Below, one piece after another: positions 36,146-44,458 of a stretch of DNA of 64,000 nucleotides. How positions within the stretch are numbered: the stretch's first letter is position 1; each line of letters begins with the position of its first letter. Made by a program: the position numbers and the translations under genes. Origin of the DNA: Nocardia jiangxiensis NBRC 101359 (GTDB lineage Bacteria; Actinomycetota; Actinomycetes; Mycobacteriales; Mycobacteriaceae); NCBI RefSeq assembly GCF_000308615.1, contig NZ_BAGB01000167.1, forward strand, positions 1 through 64,000. The letters run 5' to 3'. The notes under the pieces were generated by a model. That model was not told the DNA's origin. It was given only the letters and a program-made list of their open reading frames with translations, and did no database searches.

Positions 36146-38638
36146 TCAAGCCACGATCCCGCGGGCCCGCAGATCGGCGATTGCCGCTGCGTCGTACCCG
36201 ATTTCGGCGAGTAGGGCGTCGGTGTGCTCGCCGATGAGGCAGCCGCCGTCGGCCTTGGTCCGGGATCGCGAGAAGGTGGTGGCCGGGGCGAGCCTGCGAT
36301 GCACGTCGAATGTCGGATGCGTCGCGGTCACGGTGTAGCCGGCCTCGAAGTACTCGTCCTGCTGCAGCGTCTTCTCCGCCACCTGTTCGGCCACCGCGAC
36401 GCAGCCGATATCGGCTCGGCCGAGTTCCTTCTCCCACAAATCTTTTGCGCGAGAAGCGAAGACGCCGGCCAGTACCTCGGCGAGGGCGGCGTCGTTCGCG
36501 GTCCGGGCGTACTCGGTGGTGAAACGCGGGTCCTCGGCCAGCCGGACGTACGGTTGGAGCGCCGCGGTCAGGACCGGCCATTCGTGTTCGAGCGGTGCGG
36601 CCAGGAAGATCCAGCCGTCCTCGGCACGGTAGAGGCGGTAACGGGCGCTGTAGCCGTACATCTCGTGGTCGGGGCACAGCGCCTCGACCCGTCCCGGATA
36701 GTCGACGTTGCGGTCCACCAGTGCGTGGGATCCGGTCGCGATCATCGTGGTGGTCAGGGTGCCGAGCGGCCGGCCGCGACGGCGGGCGAGCAGTCCGAGC
36801 AGCATGGCCGAGGCGGCCCCGAGCGCCGCGACGCCGTCTGCCTGCACCGATAGATTGGCGGCCGCGGCATAGAGGCGGATCACAGCGGCCTTGACCTCGT
36901 CCAGGGTGCCGACCCGCGCGGTGGCGTCCGGTACGTCGGTGAGTCCGAGGCCGGTCGCCGCGCCGATCGAGGGCGCGTAGGCGGGTTTCGCGCCGTATGG
37001 TCCGTCCACCCCGTAACCCGGTGCGCACAAGTAGACGAGATCGGGGTTGAGCGCGGTGAGCGTGGCGGCGTCGACTCCGGCCCGCTCGGCCGCACCCGCA
37101 CGGTAGGTCTGCAGCACCACATCGGCTCGCTCGGCGAATCGGTGCACGATCGCCAGACCCTCGGGGGTGTGCATATCCAGGGCGATGGATTCCTTGCCCT
37201 GCATCACTTTTGCGCCGCCGGCTTCCGGGAAGGGCACCAGTCCGCGAATGGTGTCACCCGTCAGCGGCTCGACTTTGACCACCCGCGCACCGAGGTCGGC
37301 GAGCAGTGTGGCGGCGTAGGGACCGGCGAACATCGAACCGAGCTCGAGAATGGTGGTGCCCGCCAGCGGAAGTTCACCAGGGGCACTGCCGGATGGCGTT
37401 GGGGCGCTCGGGGTTTGGCCTGCACCCGGCCCGGCTACTGCGGTCCCGGCCCGTTGCCGTAGTGCTGCGCTGTCCGCGCCCGGACGCGGTGCCAGGCGTG
37501 GCGGCGCCAGGGCGGCGCCGTGCACGTGGACCAGGGTGGAGGGTTGGGTGACTTCGCCGAGATCGGGATCGGTGATCGTCACGACCCGTCCGTCGTGCAC
37601 CAGCTGCGGATGCCGCAGGGCGTCGGCCGGGGTGCGGAAGACCTCCGCGCTCAGATCGGGATTGGTGTCGAAGACCTGCTGCCACTCGGCGAGTGTGCGG
37701 GCCGATGCCCGCTCGAGCATGATCTCCCACAGTTCCCTTCGCAACGCGACGTCGTCGAGTCGCGGGACCCCGGCCCATTTCGGATCGGTGAACATCCAGG
37801 TCAGGTCCAATTCCTTCATCAGCGCAAGGAACAGGCGCGGCTCGGTCTGCGCGAACTGGACGAAGTGTCCGTCCTTGGTGGGCGTGATGAGCAACGGGTA
37901 GATCAGATGCCCGTTGGGGTTGCCCTCGTCGTCGAACGCGGATACCGGGACGAAGGCGTCGGGCCACCGGTTCACCACCAGCTCCGAGAACCACTGCCAG
38001 GTATCCATCGTCGCGATGCCGCGGACCAGATCGGCGTCGACGTGCTGGCCGATCCCGCTGTCCTCGCGTTCGAGCAGTGCGGCCAGGATGCCGTGCAGCG
38101 CGGTCTGCGAGGCGCCCCAGGAGGCGAACGGAGTGGGCACGAACGACGGACCGGGGCGGGTCGTGGTCTGGCGTTTGCCGTACATGATGCCGAGCTTTGC
38201 CATTACCAGGGCCTCATAGCCCTTCATGTCTTTGAACGGTCCGGTCGAGCCCCAGCCGGTGATCGCGGCGCTGACCAGCCGGGGATTCAGTCCGGCCAGT
38301 GCGGCGGGGCCGAGTCCGAGCCGGGCGGCGGATGCGGGACGCATGGTGGTGACCAGCACGTCGGCCGCGCGCAGCAGGCCGCGCAGTGTCTCGGCGTCCG
38401 CGGTCTCGTGCAGGTCGAGGGTGATGCTCTGCTTGCCACGCCCGAGCGCGGGCCACCCCGGCAACGCACGCAGCCGACTGCCCGAGGGGGGCTCTACGAA
38501 GATCACTTCCGCGCCGGCATCGGCCAGGAACATCGTGGCCTGTGCGCCGGGCAGGGTGGTCGACAGATCGATCACCGTCAGGCGATCGAGGGGCCCGGCG
38601 TCGGCAGGGGTGTCGTTACGGGATGGCTCAACAGGCAC
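36146..38638 (-). CDS. Tandem CaiB/BaiF-type CoA-transferase, catalytic Asp replaced (830 aa)
   Basis: Two family III CoA-transferase modules (about 18-390 and 425-830) joined by a Pro/Ala/Gly linker. Module 1: LDRLTVIDLSTTLPGAQAT, GKQSITLDLHE; module 2: GTTILELGSMFAGPYAATLL, GKESIALDMHTPEG. At the catalytic Asp position module 1 has Glu (KGYEALVMAK) and module 2 Ala (PAYAPSIGAA). The protein at 50765 is a close paralogue over the full length and has the same two substitutions. GTG at 38638 has GGAGG 7 nt upstream. It diverges from the thiolase/DUF35 pair at 38943. Confidence 0.9.
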   Translation of the reverse strand: MPVEPSRNDTPADAGPLDRLTVIDLSTTLPGAQATMFLADAGAEVIFVEPPSGSRLRALPGWPALGRGKQSITLDLHETADAETLRGLLRAADVLVTTMRPASAARLGLGPAALAGLNPRLVSAAITGWGSTGPFKDMKGYEALVMAKLGIMYGKRQTTTRPGPSFVPTPFASWGASQTALHGILAALLEREDSGIGQHVDADLVRGIATMDTWQWFSELVVNRWPDAFVPVSAFDDEGNPNGHLIYPLLITPTKDGHFVQFAQTEPRLFLALMKELDLTWMFTDPKWAGVPRLDDVALRRELWEIMLERASARTLAEWQQVFDTNPDLSAEVFRTPADALRHPQLVHDGRVVTITDPDLGEVTQPSTLVHVHGAALAPPRLAPRPGADSAALRQRAGTAVAGPGAGQTPSAPTPSGSAPGELPLAGTTILELGSMFAGPYAATLLADLGARVVKVEPLTGDTIRGLVPFPEAGGAKVMQGKESIALDMHTPEGLAIVHRFAERADVVLQTYRAGAAERAGVDAATLTALNPDLVYLCAPGYGVDGPYGAKPAYAPSIGAATGLGLTDVPDATARVGTLDEVKAAVIRLYAAAANLSVQADGVAALGAASAMLLGLLARRRGRPLGTLTTTMIATGSHALVDRNVDYPGRVEALCPDHEMYGYSARYRLYRAEDGWIFLAAPLEHEWPVLTAALQPYVRLAEDPRFTTEYARTANDAALAEVLAGVFASRAKDLWEKELGRADIGCVAVAEQVAEKTLQQDEYFEAGYTVTATHPTFDVHRRLAPATTFSRSRTKADGGCLIGEHTDALLAEIGYDAAAIADLRARGIVA

Positions 38639-38750
38639 TGGTGATCCTCCGGATCAGGGGTGAATTTCCGATCGGACGCATGGGGAGGCGGGCTGTGAGG
38701 CCGAGCGCTGCGCCGGTGGGATGTGATCTGAATCTCAGGCTAACGCTAGC

Positions 38751-38847
38751 TCACATAGTTCACAAGGTTTGATTTCTGAACCGCGAAACCACGTAGCTGT
38801 AGATCGATTCCTGGCGGTTAGCGATCTGATAGATTACTTTGTAATAC
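38751..38847. promoter_or_regulatory. Operator-like elements between tandem CaiB and thiolase genes
   Basis: TCACATAGTTCACAAGG (38751-38767) resembles the CACATAG-type blocks elsewhere. ATTAC-TTT-GTAAT (38833-38845) is a perfect 5-bp-arm palindrome and close kin of the tesB site at 14582. The 304-nt divergent spacer holds no gene. Confidence 0.5.
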
Positions 38848-38942
38848 AGGTGATCGATGGCTCCGCAGGCTTGTGACGCCGAGGCGTGTGGTGCGCTTGC
38901 TACGGGCTCGGTGGTCGGCGGCAACCAGAATGGAGTGTTGAT

Positions 38943-40136
38943 GTGTCCAACGGTTTGAGAGATGTCGCGATCGTCGGTGTGGGGGCGACTCCGTACTACA
39001 AACGCGGCGGGTCCGCACCACAGACGAATCTGGAGTTGGCGGGCAAGGCGATCCTGGCTGCCTGCGAGGACGCGGGCATCTCGGTCAAGGAGATCGACGG
39101 CTTCGCCTACTACTCCGGCGCCGGTGCCGGGTACGGCGACAAGATGGACACCGCCGATTTCATGGAAACCCTGGGCATTCCCGAGGTCACCTTCACCGCC
39201 TCGCTGACCTCCGGGGGCGGCGGCGCGGCCGGTTCGATCGGGCTCGCCCGCGCGGCCATCGTCGCCGGTGATGCCACCACGGTGGTCACGGTGATGACGC
39301 TGCAGCAGCAGAAACAGCGCCTGGGCTCGGTCTTCGCGGCCGCGGCCGCGGATCCGATCAACTCCTTCCTGCAGCCGTCCGGGCTGTCGGGTCCGGGCCA
39401 TCTGATGTCGGTGCTGGCGCGGCGGCACATGCATCTGTACGGCACCCGGCGCGACGCGTTCGCCGAGATCGCGATCTCGACGCGGGAGAATGCGCTCAAC
39501 CGCCCCAAGGCGATTCAGAAGACGCCACTGACCAAGGAGGAGTACTTCAACGGCCGCATGATCGCGGATCCGTTGTGCCTCTACGACTTCTGCCTCGAGA
39601 CCGAGGGTGCGGTGGCGGTCATTACCACCAGTGCGGAGCGAGCGAAGGATCTGCGACAGAAGCCGGTGCCGGTCGTCGCGGTCGCGCACGGCGGTCGCCG
39701 CGAATGGGGCCGCGCGTTCGCCTGGTATGGAATGCCGGACGAGTACTTCGCGTCCTCGGGCAACGCGCCGATCGCCGAGCGGCTGTGGGCGCAGTCGGGG
39801 CTGACGGCCAAGGATATCGATGTTGCACTGCTCTACGACCACTTCACCCCGATGGTGCTCATGCAGCTCGAGGACTACGGATTCTGCGGTAAGGGTGAGG
39901 GTGGCGAGTTCGTGGAGAGCGGCGCCATCCGGTACAAGGGCGGCTCGATTCCGGTCAATACCCACGGCGGTCAGTTGTCCGAGGCCTACATCATCGGGAT
40001 GACCCACATCAAGGAGGCGGTGGAGCAGATGCGAGGCACTGCGATAAACCAGGTGAAGGATGCCGAATTCGCGCTCGCCACAGGCGGTCCCGCGTCCCTT
40101 CCGGTCTCGGGTCTGATCCTCGGGAGCGCGGCATGA
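38943..40136 (+). CDS. Thiolase-fold lyase/lipid-transfer protein without Cys nucleophile (397 aa)
   Basis: Thiolase superfamily, SCP2/Ltp2-like: VAIVGVGATPYYKRGG at the start, RMIADPLCLYDFCLETEGAV in the middle, LLYDHFTPMVLMQLEDYGFC and the closing NTHGGQLSEAYIIGM with the active-site His. The Cys of true thiolases is absent (SLTSGGGGAAG). Together with the overlapping DUF35 gene this is the set-up of the Ltp2-ChsH2(DUF35) retro-aldolases of steroid side-chain catabolism, so C-C cleavage of a 3-hydroxyacyl-CoA is likely (inference). GTG at 38943 follows TGGAG by 7 nt. Overlaps the next gene by 4 nt. Confidence 0.88.
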   Translation: MSNGLRDVAIVGVGATPYYKRGGSAPQTNLELAGKAILAACEDAGISVKEIDGFAYYSGAGAGYGDKMDTADFMETLGIPEVTFTASLTSGGGGAAGSIGLARAAIVAGDATTVVTVMTLQQQKQRLGSVFAAAAADPINSFLQPSGLSGPGHLMSVLARRHMHLYGTRRDAFAEIAISTRENALNRPKAIQKTPLTKEEYFNGRMIADPLCLYDFCLETEGAVAVITTSAERAKDLRQKPVPVVAVAHGGRREWGRAFAWYGMPDEYFASSGNAPIAERLWAQSGLTAKDIDVALLYDHFTPMVLMQLEDYGFCGKGEGGEFVESGAIRYKGGSIPVNTHGGQLSEAYIIGMTHIKEAVEQMRGTAINQVKDAEFALATGGPASLPVSGLILGSAA

Positions 40137-40564
40137 GCGACGTGCGCGCGACCACGCTGCCCGCCGAGGCGGTCCACATCACCACAAACAGCGATACCGA
40201 GCCGTTCTGGCAGTACGCCAAGGAGGGCAAACTCGTTGCGCTGCAATGCGGTTCGTGCGGACACTTCCGGATGCCGCCGACTCCGTTCTGTCCGGAATGT
40301 CAGTCCACCGAGAAGAACTGGAAAGAACTGTCGGGTCGCGGCAGCGTCTACAGCTACGCCGTCATCCACGGCTTCCCTGGAATCCCCGATATCACTCTCG
40401 TCGGAGCGGTGATCTCGCTCGACGGCGCCGGCGATGCCCGGTTGGTGACCAATGTCGTCGACGTCGATCCGAGTGAGGTCGAGATCGGGATGGAGGTCGA
40501 GGTGACGTTCTCGCCCATTTCCGACGGCTGGCAGTTGCCGGTGTTCCGTCCGGTCCAGGGGTGA
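40133..40564 (+). CDS. DUF35 OB-fold protein with rubredoxin-like zinc ribbon (143 aa)
   Basis: Zn ribbon C39-x2-C42 ... C53-x2-C56 (QCGSC, FCPEC), then an OB fold (GRGSVYSYAVIHGFPGIPDI ... VTNVVDVDPSEVEIG). DUF35 proteins bind acyl-CoA and partner thiolase-fold enzymes; in Ltp2-type aldolases the partner is essential. The ATGA overlap with the thiolase stop indicates coupled translation and 1:1 complex formation. A fused version of the same pair exists at 58035. A hairpin terminator follows at 40599. Confidence 0.93.
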   Translation: MSDVRATTLPAEAVHITTNSDTEPFWQYAKEGKLVALQCGSCGHFRMPPTPFCPECQSTEKNWKELSGRGSVYSYAVIHGFPGIPDITLVGAVISLDGAGDARLVTNVVDVDPSEVEIGMEVEVTFSPISDGWQLPVFRPVQG

Positions 40565-40598
40565 GGATCCCGTCGGTCTGAGACGCCGAATATCAAGT

Positions 40599-40639
40599 GC
40601 CGCAACGCGGGTCACGGTTTTCCGGGCCCGCGTTGCGGC
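40599..40639 (+). terminator. Terminator hairpin after the thiolase/DUF35 operon
   Basis: GCCGCAACGCGGG and CCCGCGTTGCGGC pair perfectly (13 bp) around a 15-nt loop and are followed by GTTTTCGG. Confidence 0.85.
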
Positions 40640-40649
40640 GTTTTCGGGG

Positions 40650-40697
40650 TTGACACCGAGCAGCGAATGCAGAATCCTGTTCTGAGAACACTATTCT
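40650..40697 (+). promoter_or_regulatory. Promoter with 27-bp palindromic operator for the kinase/ACAD operon
   Basis: TTGACA (40650-40655) is followed after 17 nt by AATCCT as a -10-like box. The dyad at 40671-40697 (AGAAT ... TTCTGAGAA ... ATTCT, centred on G40684) covers the -10 and would block RNA polymerase when bound. The same operator, inverted, lies at 45472-45498: 19 of 27 positions equal, with compensated changes in the arms. Confidence 0.75.
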
Positions 40698-40754
40698 GAA
40701 TGTGATCCGCCGGGCGTGCTCGATCGTCCAGGTCCGATTCGAAAGGGCATCCCA

Positions 40755-41798
40755 GTGCAACAGTCCGATGCGGCCACTCACCTCGACGGCCAGACTTACG
40801 CCGATCGGCTCGCGGATCGCGCCAGCGCCGCGGCAGCTCGGACCGGAGCCGGCACGGCGGTATCCGGTGTGCGGCAATTGACAGGTGGTTCGTCGAGCCT
40901 GACCTTCGTCGCCGACCTCATCTCGTCCGGGGCGGCCACGCCGGTGGTGCTCAAGGTCGCGCCCGCCGGGCTGGCGCCGGTGCGCAACCGGGACGTACTG
41001 CGGCAAGGTCGGGTGATGGCCGCGCTGGCGCAGGCGCCCGGCGTCCGGGTGCCTCCGGTGCTGTTCGACGACGAAGGGCAGCCGCCGCAGATCCCGCCGT
41101 TCGTGGCCATGGATCTGGTGGCGGGCGAATGCGTGGAGCCGCTGCTCGAGGATGCGCGTGATGCCGGGGCGGCGCCCCGGATCCGGGCCCGCTACCTCGA
41201 CGCCGCGCGAATGCTCGGTCACCTGCACCGCCTGGAGCCGGCGAGTATCGGTCTCGGCGACGAACCCGTTGTCGGTCTCGATGCCGAGATCGACCGGTGG
41301 ACAAGGGCTTTCGAGACAGTGCCGGAGGACCTGCGGGGCGACTTCCGCGCTTGCGGGCGGGCATTGCGCGAGACCATGCCGACGCAGGCCAGGCCGGTGG
41401 TCAACCACGGCGACTACCGACTGGGCAACACCCTGTGCGAAGGCGACGAGGTCACCGCGATCATCGATTGGGAGATCTGGTCGGTCGGTGATCCACGGGT
41501 GGACCTGAGCTGGCTGACCTACTTCACCGATGAGGCGGGCCATCCGGCCGCGCCGAGCACACAACCGTGCGGTACGCCGACCATCGCCGAGGTAGTCCGG
41601 GAATACGAGCAGGCGTGGGGACGGCCGGTGACAGACCTGGTGTGGTTCGACGCGCTGACCCGGTACAAGGAGGCGGCAGCCACGGCGCTGCTGATCAAAC
41701 GGGCCCGCAAGGCGGGCGCCATGCCCCCGGCGTTCCAGCGGATGGAGCCCGGGCTGCCGGGCATGCTCGACGAGGCGATGGCCTTGATCGGGCACTGA
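40755..41798 (+). CDS. APH-family kinase, ACAD10/11-type; likely 4-hydroxyacyl-CoA kinase (347 aa)
   Basis: Aminoglycoside-phosphotransferase fold: GGSSSLTFVADL and VVLKVAPAGLAP (ATP-binding Lys), the catalytic loop VNHGDYRLGNTL and the metal site IIDWEIWSVGDPRVDLSWL. It lies 51 nt upstream of an ACAD10/11-like dehydrogenase. In mammals these two domains are fused in ACAD10/ACAD11, and in the Pseudomonas levulinate (lva) operon a kinase of this kind phosphorylates 4-hydroxyacyl-CoA before phosphate elimination. An antibiotic-modifying role is therefore unlikely. GTG at 40755 follows GAAAGGG by 7 nt. First gene of a four-gene operon. Confidence 0.85.
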   Translation: MQQSDAATHLDGQTYADRLADRASAAAARTGAGTAVSGVRQLTGGSSSLTFVADLISSGAATPVVLKVAPAGLAPVRNRDVLRQGRVMAALAQAPGVRVPPVLFDDEGQPPQIPPFVAMDLVAGECVEPLLEDARDAGAAPRIRARYLDAARMLGHLHRLEPASIGLGDEPVVGLDAEIDRWTRAFETVPEDLRGDFRACGRALRETMPTQARPVVNHGDYRLGNTLCEGDEVTAIIDWEIWSVGDPRVDLSWLTYFTDEAGHPAAPSTQPCGTPTIAEVVREYEQAWGRPVTDLVWFDALTRYKEAAATALLIKRARKAGAMPPAFQRMEPGLPGMLDEAMALIGH

Positions 41799-41849
41799 CG
41801 ACCGCTGTCGAAACAGTCGATTACCTTCTGAGACAAAGGAACAGAGCAT

Positions 41850-43154
41850 ATGTGGGATTTCCGGACCGAGCCCGATTTCCAGGCGAAGCTGGACTGGATG
41901 GATACGTTCGTGCGCGAGGAGTGTGAGCCGCTGGACCTGCTCTTCCCGCATATCGGCCAGCCGTACAACACCGAGAACGCGGCGGCCCGCGCGATCGTCA
42001 AGCCGCTGCAGGATCGAGTGCGCGAGCAGGGCCTGTGGGCGTGCCACCTCGGCCCCGACCTCGGCGGCCAAGGCTACGGGCAGCTCAAACTCGCGCTGAT
42101 GAACGAGATCATCGGCCGATCCATGTGGGCGCCAACGGTGTTCGGCACCGCGGCACCCGACACCGGAAACGCCGAGATCCTTGCCATGTTCGGTACCGCG
42201 GAACAGAAGTCGCGGTATCTGCAGCCGCTGCTGGACGGCGACATCGTGTCCTGCTTCTCGATGACCGAACCACAGGCGGGCGCGGACCCGAAGGAGTTCG
42301 TGTGCGCCGCACGCCGTGACGGGGACGAGTGGGTCATCAACGGGGAGAAGTGGTTCACCTCCAATGCGCGTTACGCGGCCTTCTTCATCATCATGGCCGT
42401 CACCGACCCCGACGCCTCGCCATATCGCCGGATGTCGATGTTCGTCGTACCCGCCGAGACGCCGGGAATCGAGATCATTCGCAACGTGACGGTGATGCCC
42501 GACCGGGAGGAACTCGACGAAGGCACGCACGGCTACATCCGCTACAACGATGTGCGGGTCCCAGCCGATGCGATCCTCGGGGGCCCCGGCCAGGGATTCG
42601 AAGTGGCACAGGCGCGCCTCGGCGGCGGCCGGGTGCATCACGCGATGCGCACGGTCGGCAAATGCCGGCGGGCGTTCGACATGATGGCCGAGCGGGTGCT
42701 CTCGCGGCGCACCCAGGGTGAACTGCTGGCGGACAAGCAGATGGTGCAGCAGTTCATCGCGGATTCGTGGATCGAATTGGCCCAGTTCCGGCTGCTGGTG
42801 ATGCAGACCGCGTGGATCATCGACAACGAGCCGCACGGCGCGGCGCGCACCAATATCGCGATGTGCAAGGTGGCGATGGCGAAGATTTTCGGCGACATCA
42901 TCGGCCGGGCCGTGCAGATCCACGGCTCACTCGGTGTCACCACCGAGCTGCCGCTCTACGAGTGGTGGACCAGCGTGCCCTCGCTGGCACTGGCCGACGG
43001 GCCGACCGAGGTGCACAAGGCGACTGTCGCCAAACAGGTGCTCGAGGGCTACAAGCCGGCCGCGGGACTGTTTCCCTCCGAACACATTCCGACCCGACGC
43101 GACGCTGCCCGCGCACGGTACGCCGACATTCTGAAAGAGTACGGACTCGTATGA
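41850..43154 (+). CDS. ACAD10/11-like acyl-CoA dehydrogenase (434 aa)
   Basis: ACAD family: SMTEPQAGADPKEFVCAA loop, INGEKWFTSNARYAAFF, RLGGGRVHHAMRTVGKCRRA, IHGSLGVTTELPLYEWW and LADGPTEVHKATVAKQVLEGY. These last three are hallmarks of the ACAD10/11 group rather than the short-chain dehydrogenases. With the upstream kinase it may convert a phosphorylated 4-hydroxyacyl-CoA to an enoyl-CoA by elimination. AAAGGA precedes the ATG at 41850. Its stop overlaps the SDR start by 4 nt (ATGA). Confidence 0.9.
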   Translation: MWDFRTEPDFQAKLDWMDTFVREECEPLDLLFPHIGQPYNTENAAARAIVKPLQDRVREQGLWACHLGPDLGGQGYGQLKLALMNEIIGRSMWAPTVFGTAAPDTGNAEILAMFGTAEQKSRYLQPLLDGDIVSCFSMTEPQAGADPKEFVCAARRDGDEWVINGEKWFTSNARYAAFFIIMAVTDPDASPYRRMSMFVVPAETPGIEIIRNVTVMPDREELDEGTHGYIRYNDVRVPADAILGGPGQGFEVAQARLGGGRVHHAMRTVGKCRRAFDMMAERVLSRRTQGELLADKQMVQQFIADSWIELAQFRLLVMQTAWIIDNEPHGAARTNIAMCKVAMAKIFGDIIGRAVQIHGSLGVTTELPLYEWWTSVPSLALADGPTEVHKATVAKQVLEGYKPAAGLFPSEHIPTRRDAARARYADILKEYGLV

Positions 43155-43894
43155 CGGATCTGTTTTCACTCGACGGCAAGGTCGCCCTCGTCACCGGCGG
43201 CAGCCGCGGCCTCGGCCGGGAGATGGTGCTGGCTTTCGCCGCGGCCGGTGCCGATGTCGTGATCACCAGTCGTAAGGCCGAAGCGTGCGAGTCGGTCGCG
43301 AAAGAGGTTGCGGCACTGGGCCGCCGGGCGCTGGCGGTGGGCTGCCATGTCGGTGAGTGGGACCAGATCGACGCCCTGGTCGAGGCCGCCTACGCGGAGT
43401 TCGGCACGGTCGACGTACTGGTCAACAATGCCGGAATGTCGCCGCTGGCGCCGTCGTCCGCGCAGACGAGCGAGGAACTCTTCGACAAGATCGTCGATGT
43501 GAACTTCAAGGGCCCGTTCCGGCTGTGCGCCCTGGTGGGGGAGCGGATGGCAACGGGCGAAGGCGGATCGATCATCAACGTGTCCTCCTCCGGCGCGCTC
43601 ATGCCGCAGCCGGGATTCGGTCCGTACTCGGGTGCGAAAGCGGGGCTGAACGCACTGACGCATGTATTCGCGCGCGAGTACGGACCCAAGGTCCGGGTCA
43701 ACACCATTTCCGCGGGCCCGTTCCTCACCGATATCGCCAAGTCCTGGCCCGAGGAGGGGCGGCGGACCAGTCGCAGCGCGGCGGGCCGTCCCGGTGACCC
43801 GTCCGAGATCGTCACCACTGCACTGTATTTGGCCAGCCCGGCATCGAGTTACACCACGGCATCACTGATCCGGGTGGATGGCGGCCTGTACTGA
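43151..43894 (+). CDS. Short-chain dehydrogenase/reductase (247 aa)
   Basis: SDR with VTGGSRGLGREM, VNNAGMSPL, NVSSSGALMPQPGFGPYSGAK (Ser, Tyr, Lys) and a C-terminal ASLIRVDGGLY. Co-translated with the preceding ACAD through an ATGA overlap. In the kinase/ACAD context it probably oxidises the 3-hydroxyacyl-CoA formed after phosphate elimination and hydration, comparable to LvaD of the levulinate pathway. Substrate assignment is inference. Confidence 0.9.
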   Translation: MTDLFSLDGKVALVTGGSRGLGREMVLAFAAAGADVVITSRKAEACESVAKEVAALGRRALAVGCHVGEWDQIDALVEAAYAEFGTVDVLVNNAGMSPLAPSSAQTSEELFDKIVDVNFKGPFRLCALVGERMATGEGGSIINVSSSGALMPQPGFGPYSGAKAGLNALTHVFAREYGPKVRVNTISAGPFLTDIAKSWPEEGRRTSRSAAGRPGDPSEIVTTALYLASPASSYTTASLIRVDGGLY

Positions 43895-43945
43895 AGGGCC
43901 GCTTCTGCCCGATGGGTGAGCGCATCGCCGAACCAGGAGGACGGA

Positions 43946-44395
43946 ATGGATCACGCCGAACTGATCGCTCGGGAGAAAGTGCGAGACCTTGTCGCCGCGT
44001 ATGCGCACAGCGGGGACCGGATGCGGCTCGCGGAGCTGGCTGGATGCTTCGCCGAGGACGGAATACTCGAGGTCAAGGGCCGCCCACCGGCGGTCGGCCG
44101 TGCCGCGATCATCGAGATGCTCTCGGCGGCGCCGGATCGGGGTGCCGAATCGACCGCACCGCGGATCATTCGGCACTTCGTGACCAATCTTCGGTTCGAC
44201 TCGATCGCTCCCGGCCGGATCGAAACATCCTCGTACTTCGTGGTGCTGACCGCCGACGGTCCCGACCACTGGGGCCGCTACCGCGACATCCTGGTCGAGG
44301 CAGGGGAGAGGTGGCTGTTCGCACACCGGTTGGTCGCCGTCGACGCGGCAGTTCCGGGCGGCTGGTTCGTCGGCCGTCAACCGGCGCGGCCGTGA
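43946..44395 (+). CDS. SnoaL-like/NTF2-fold protein (149 aa)
   Basis: ATG at 43946 follows AGGAGG by 5 nt. HAELIAREKVRDLVAAYAHS, LAGCFAEDGILEVKG, VGRAAIIEMLS and RHFVTNLRFDSIAPGRIETS follow the NTF2/SnoaL pattern of small isomerases, hydratases or dehydratases. It closes the kinase-ACAD-SDR operon and could hydrate or isomerise an intermediate. A different family member, longer and with a Trp-rich tail, lies at 32884. Exact reaction unknown. Confidence 0.82.
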   Translation: MDHAELIAREKVRDLVAAYAHSGDRMRLAELAGCFAEDGILEVKGRPPAVGRAAIIEMLSAAPDRGAESTAPRIIRHFVTNLRFDSIAPGRIETSSYFVVLTADGPDHWGRYRDILVEAGERWLFAHRLVAVDAAVPGGWFVGRQPARP

Positions 44396-44458
44396 CTCGG
44401 CCGACGGTCGAAGTGGCACCGAATCGGCCCGGCGTATGTGCACTGAGTCGGCACCCCC

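Noticed and set aside
40671..40697. KstR (cholesterol regulon) operator
   Set aside because: There is a TTCT/AGAA resemblance, but the 27-bp dyad is longer and differs in centre from the KstR consensus as I remember it; no kstR gene is present.
40755..41798. Antibiotic resistance gene (aminoglycoside phosphotransferase)
   Set aside because: The fold is APH, but the operon partner is an ACAD10/11-like dehydrogenase, which points to CoA-ester metabolism.
40593..42923. 776-codon minus-strand frame across the kinase and ACAD
   Set aside because: Same reason: the plus strand carries kinase and ACAD motifs with ribosome sites, and the antisense product has no recognisable domain.
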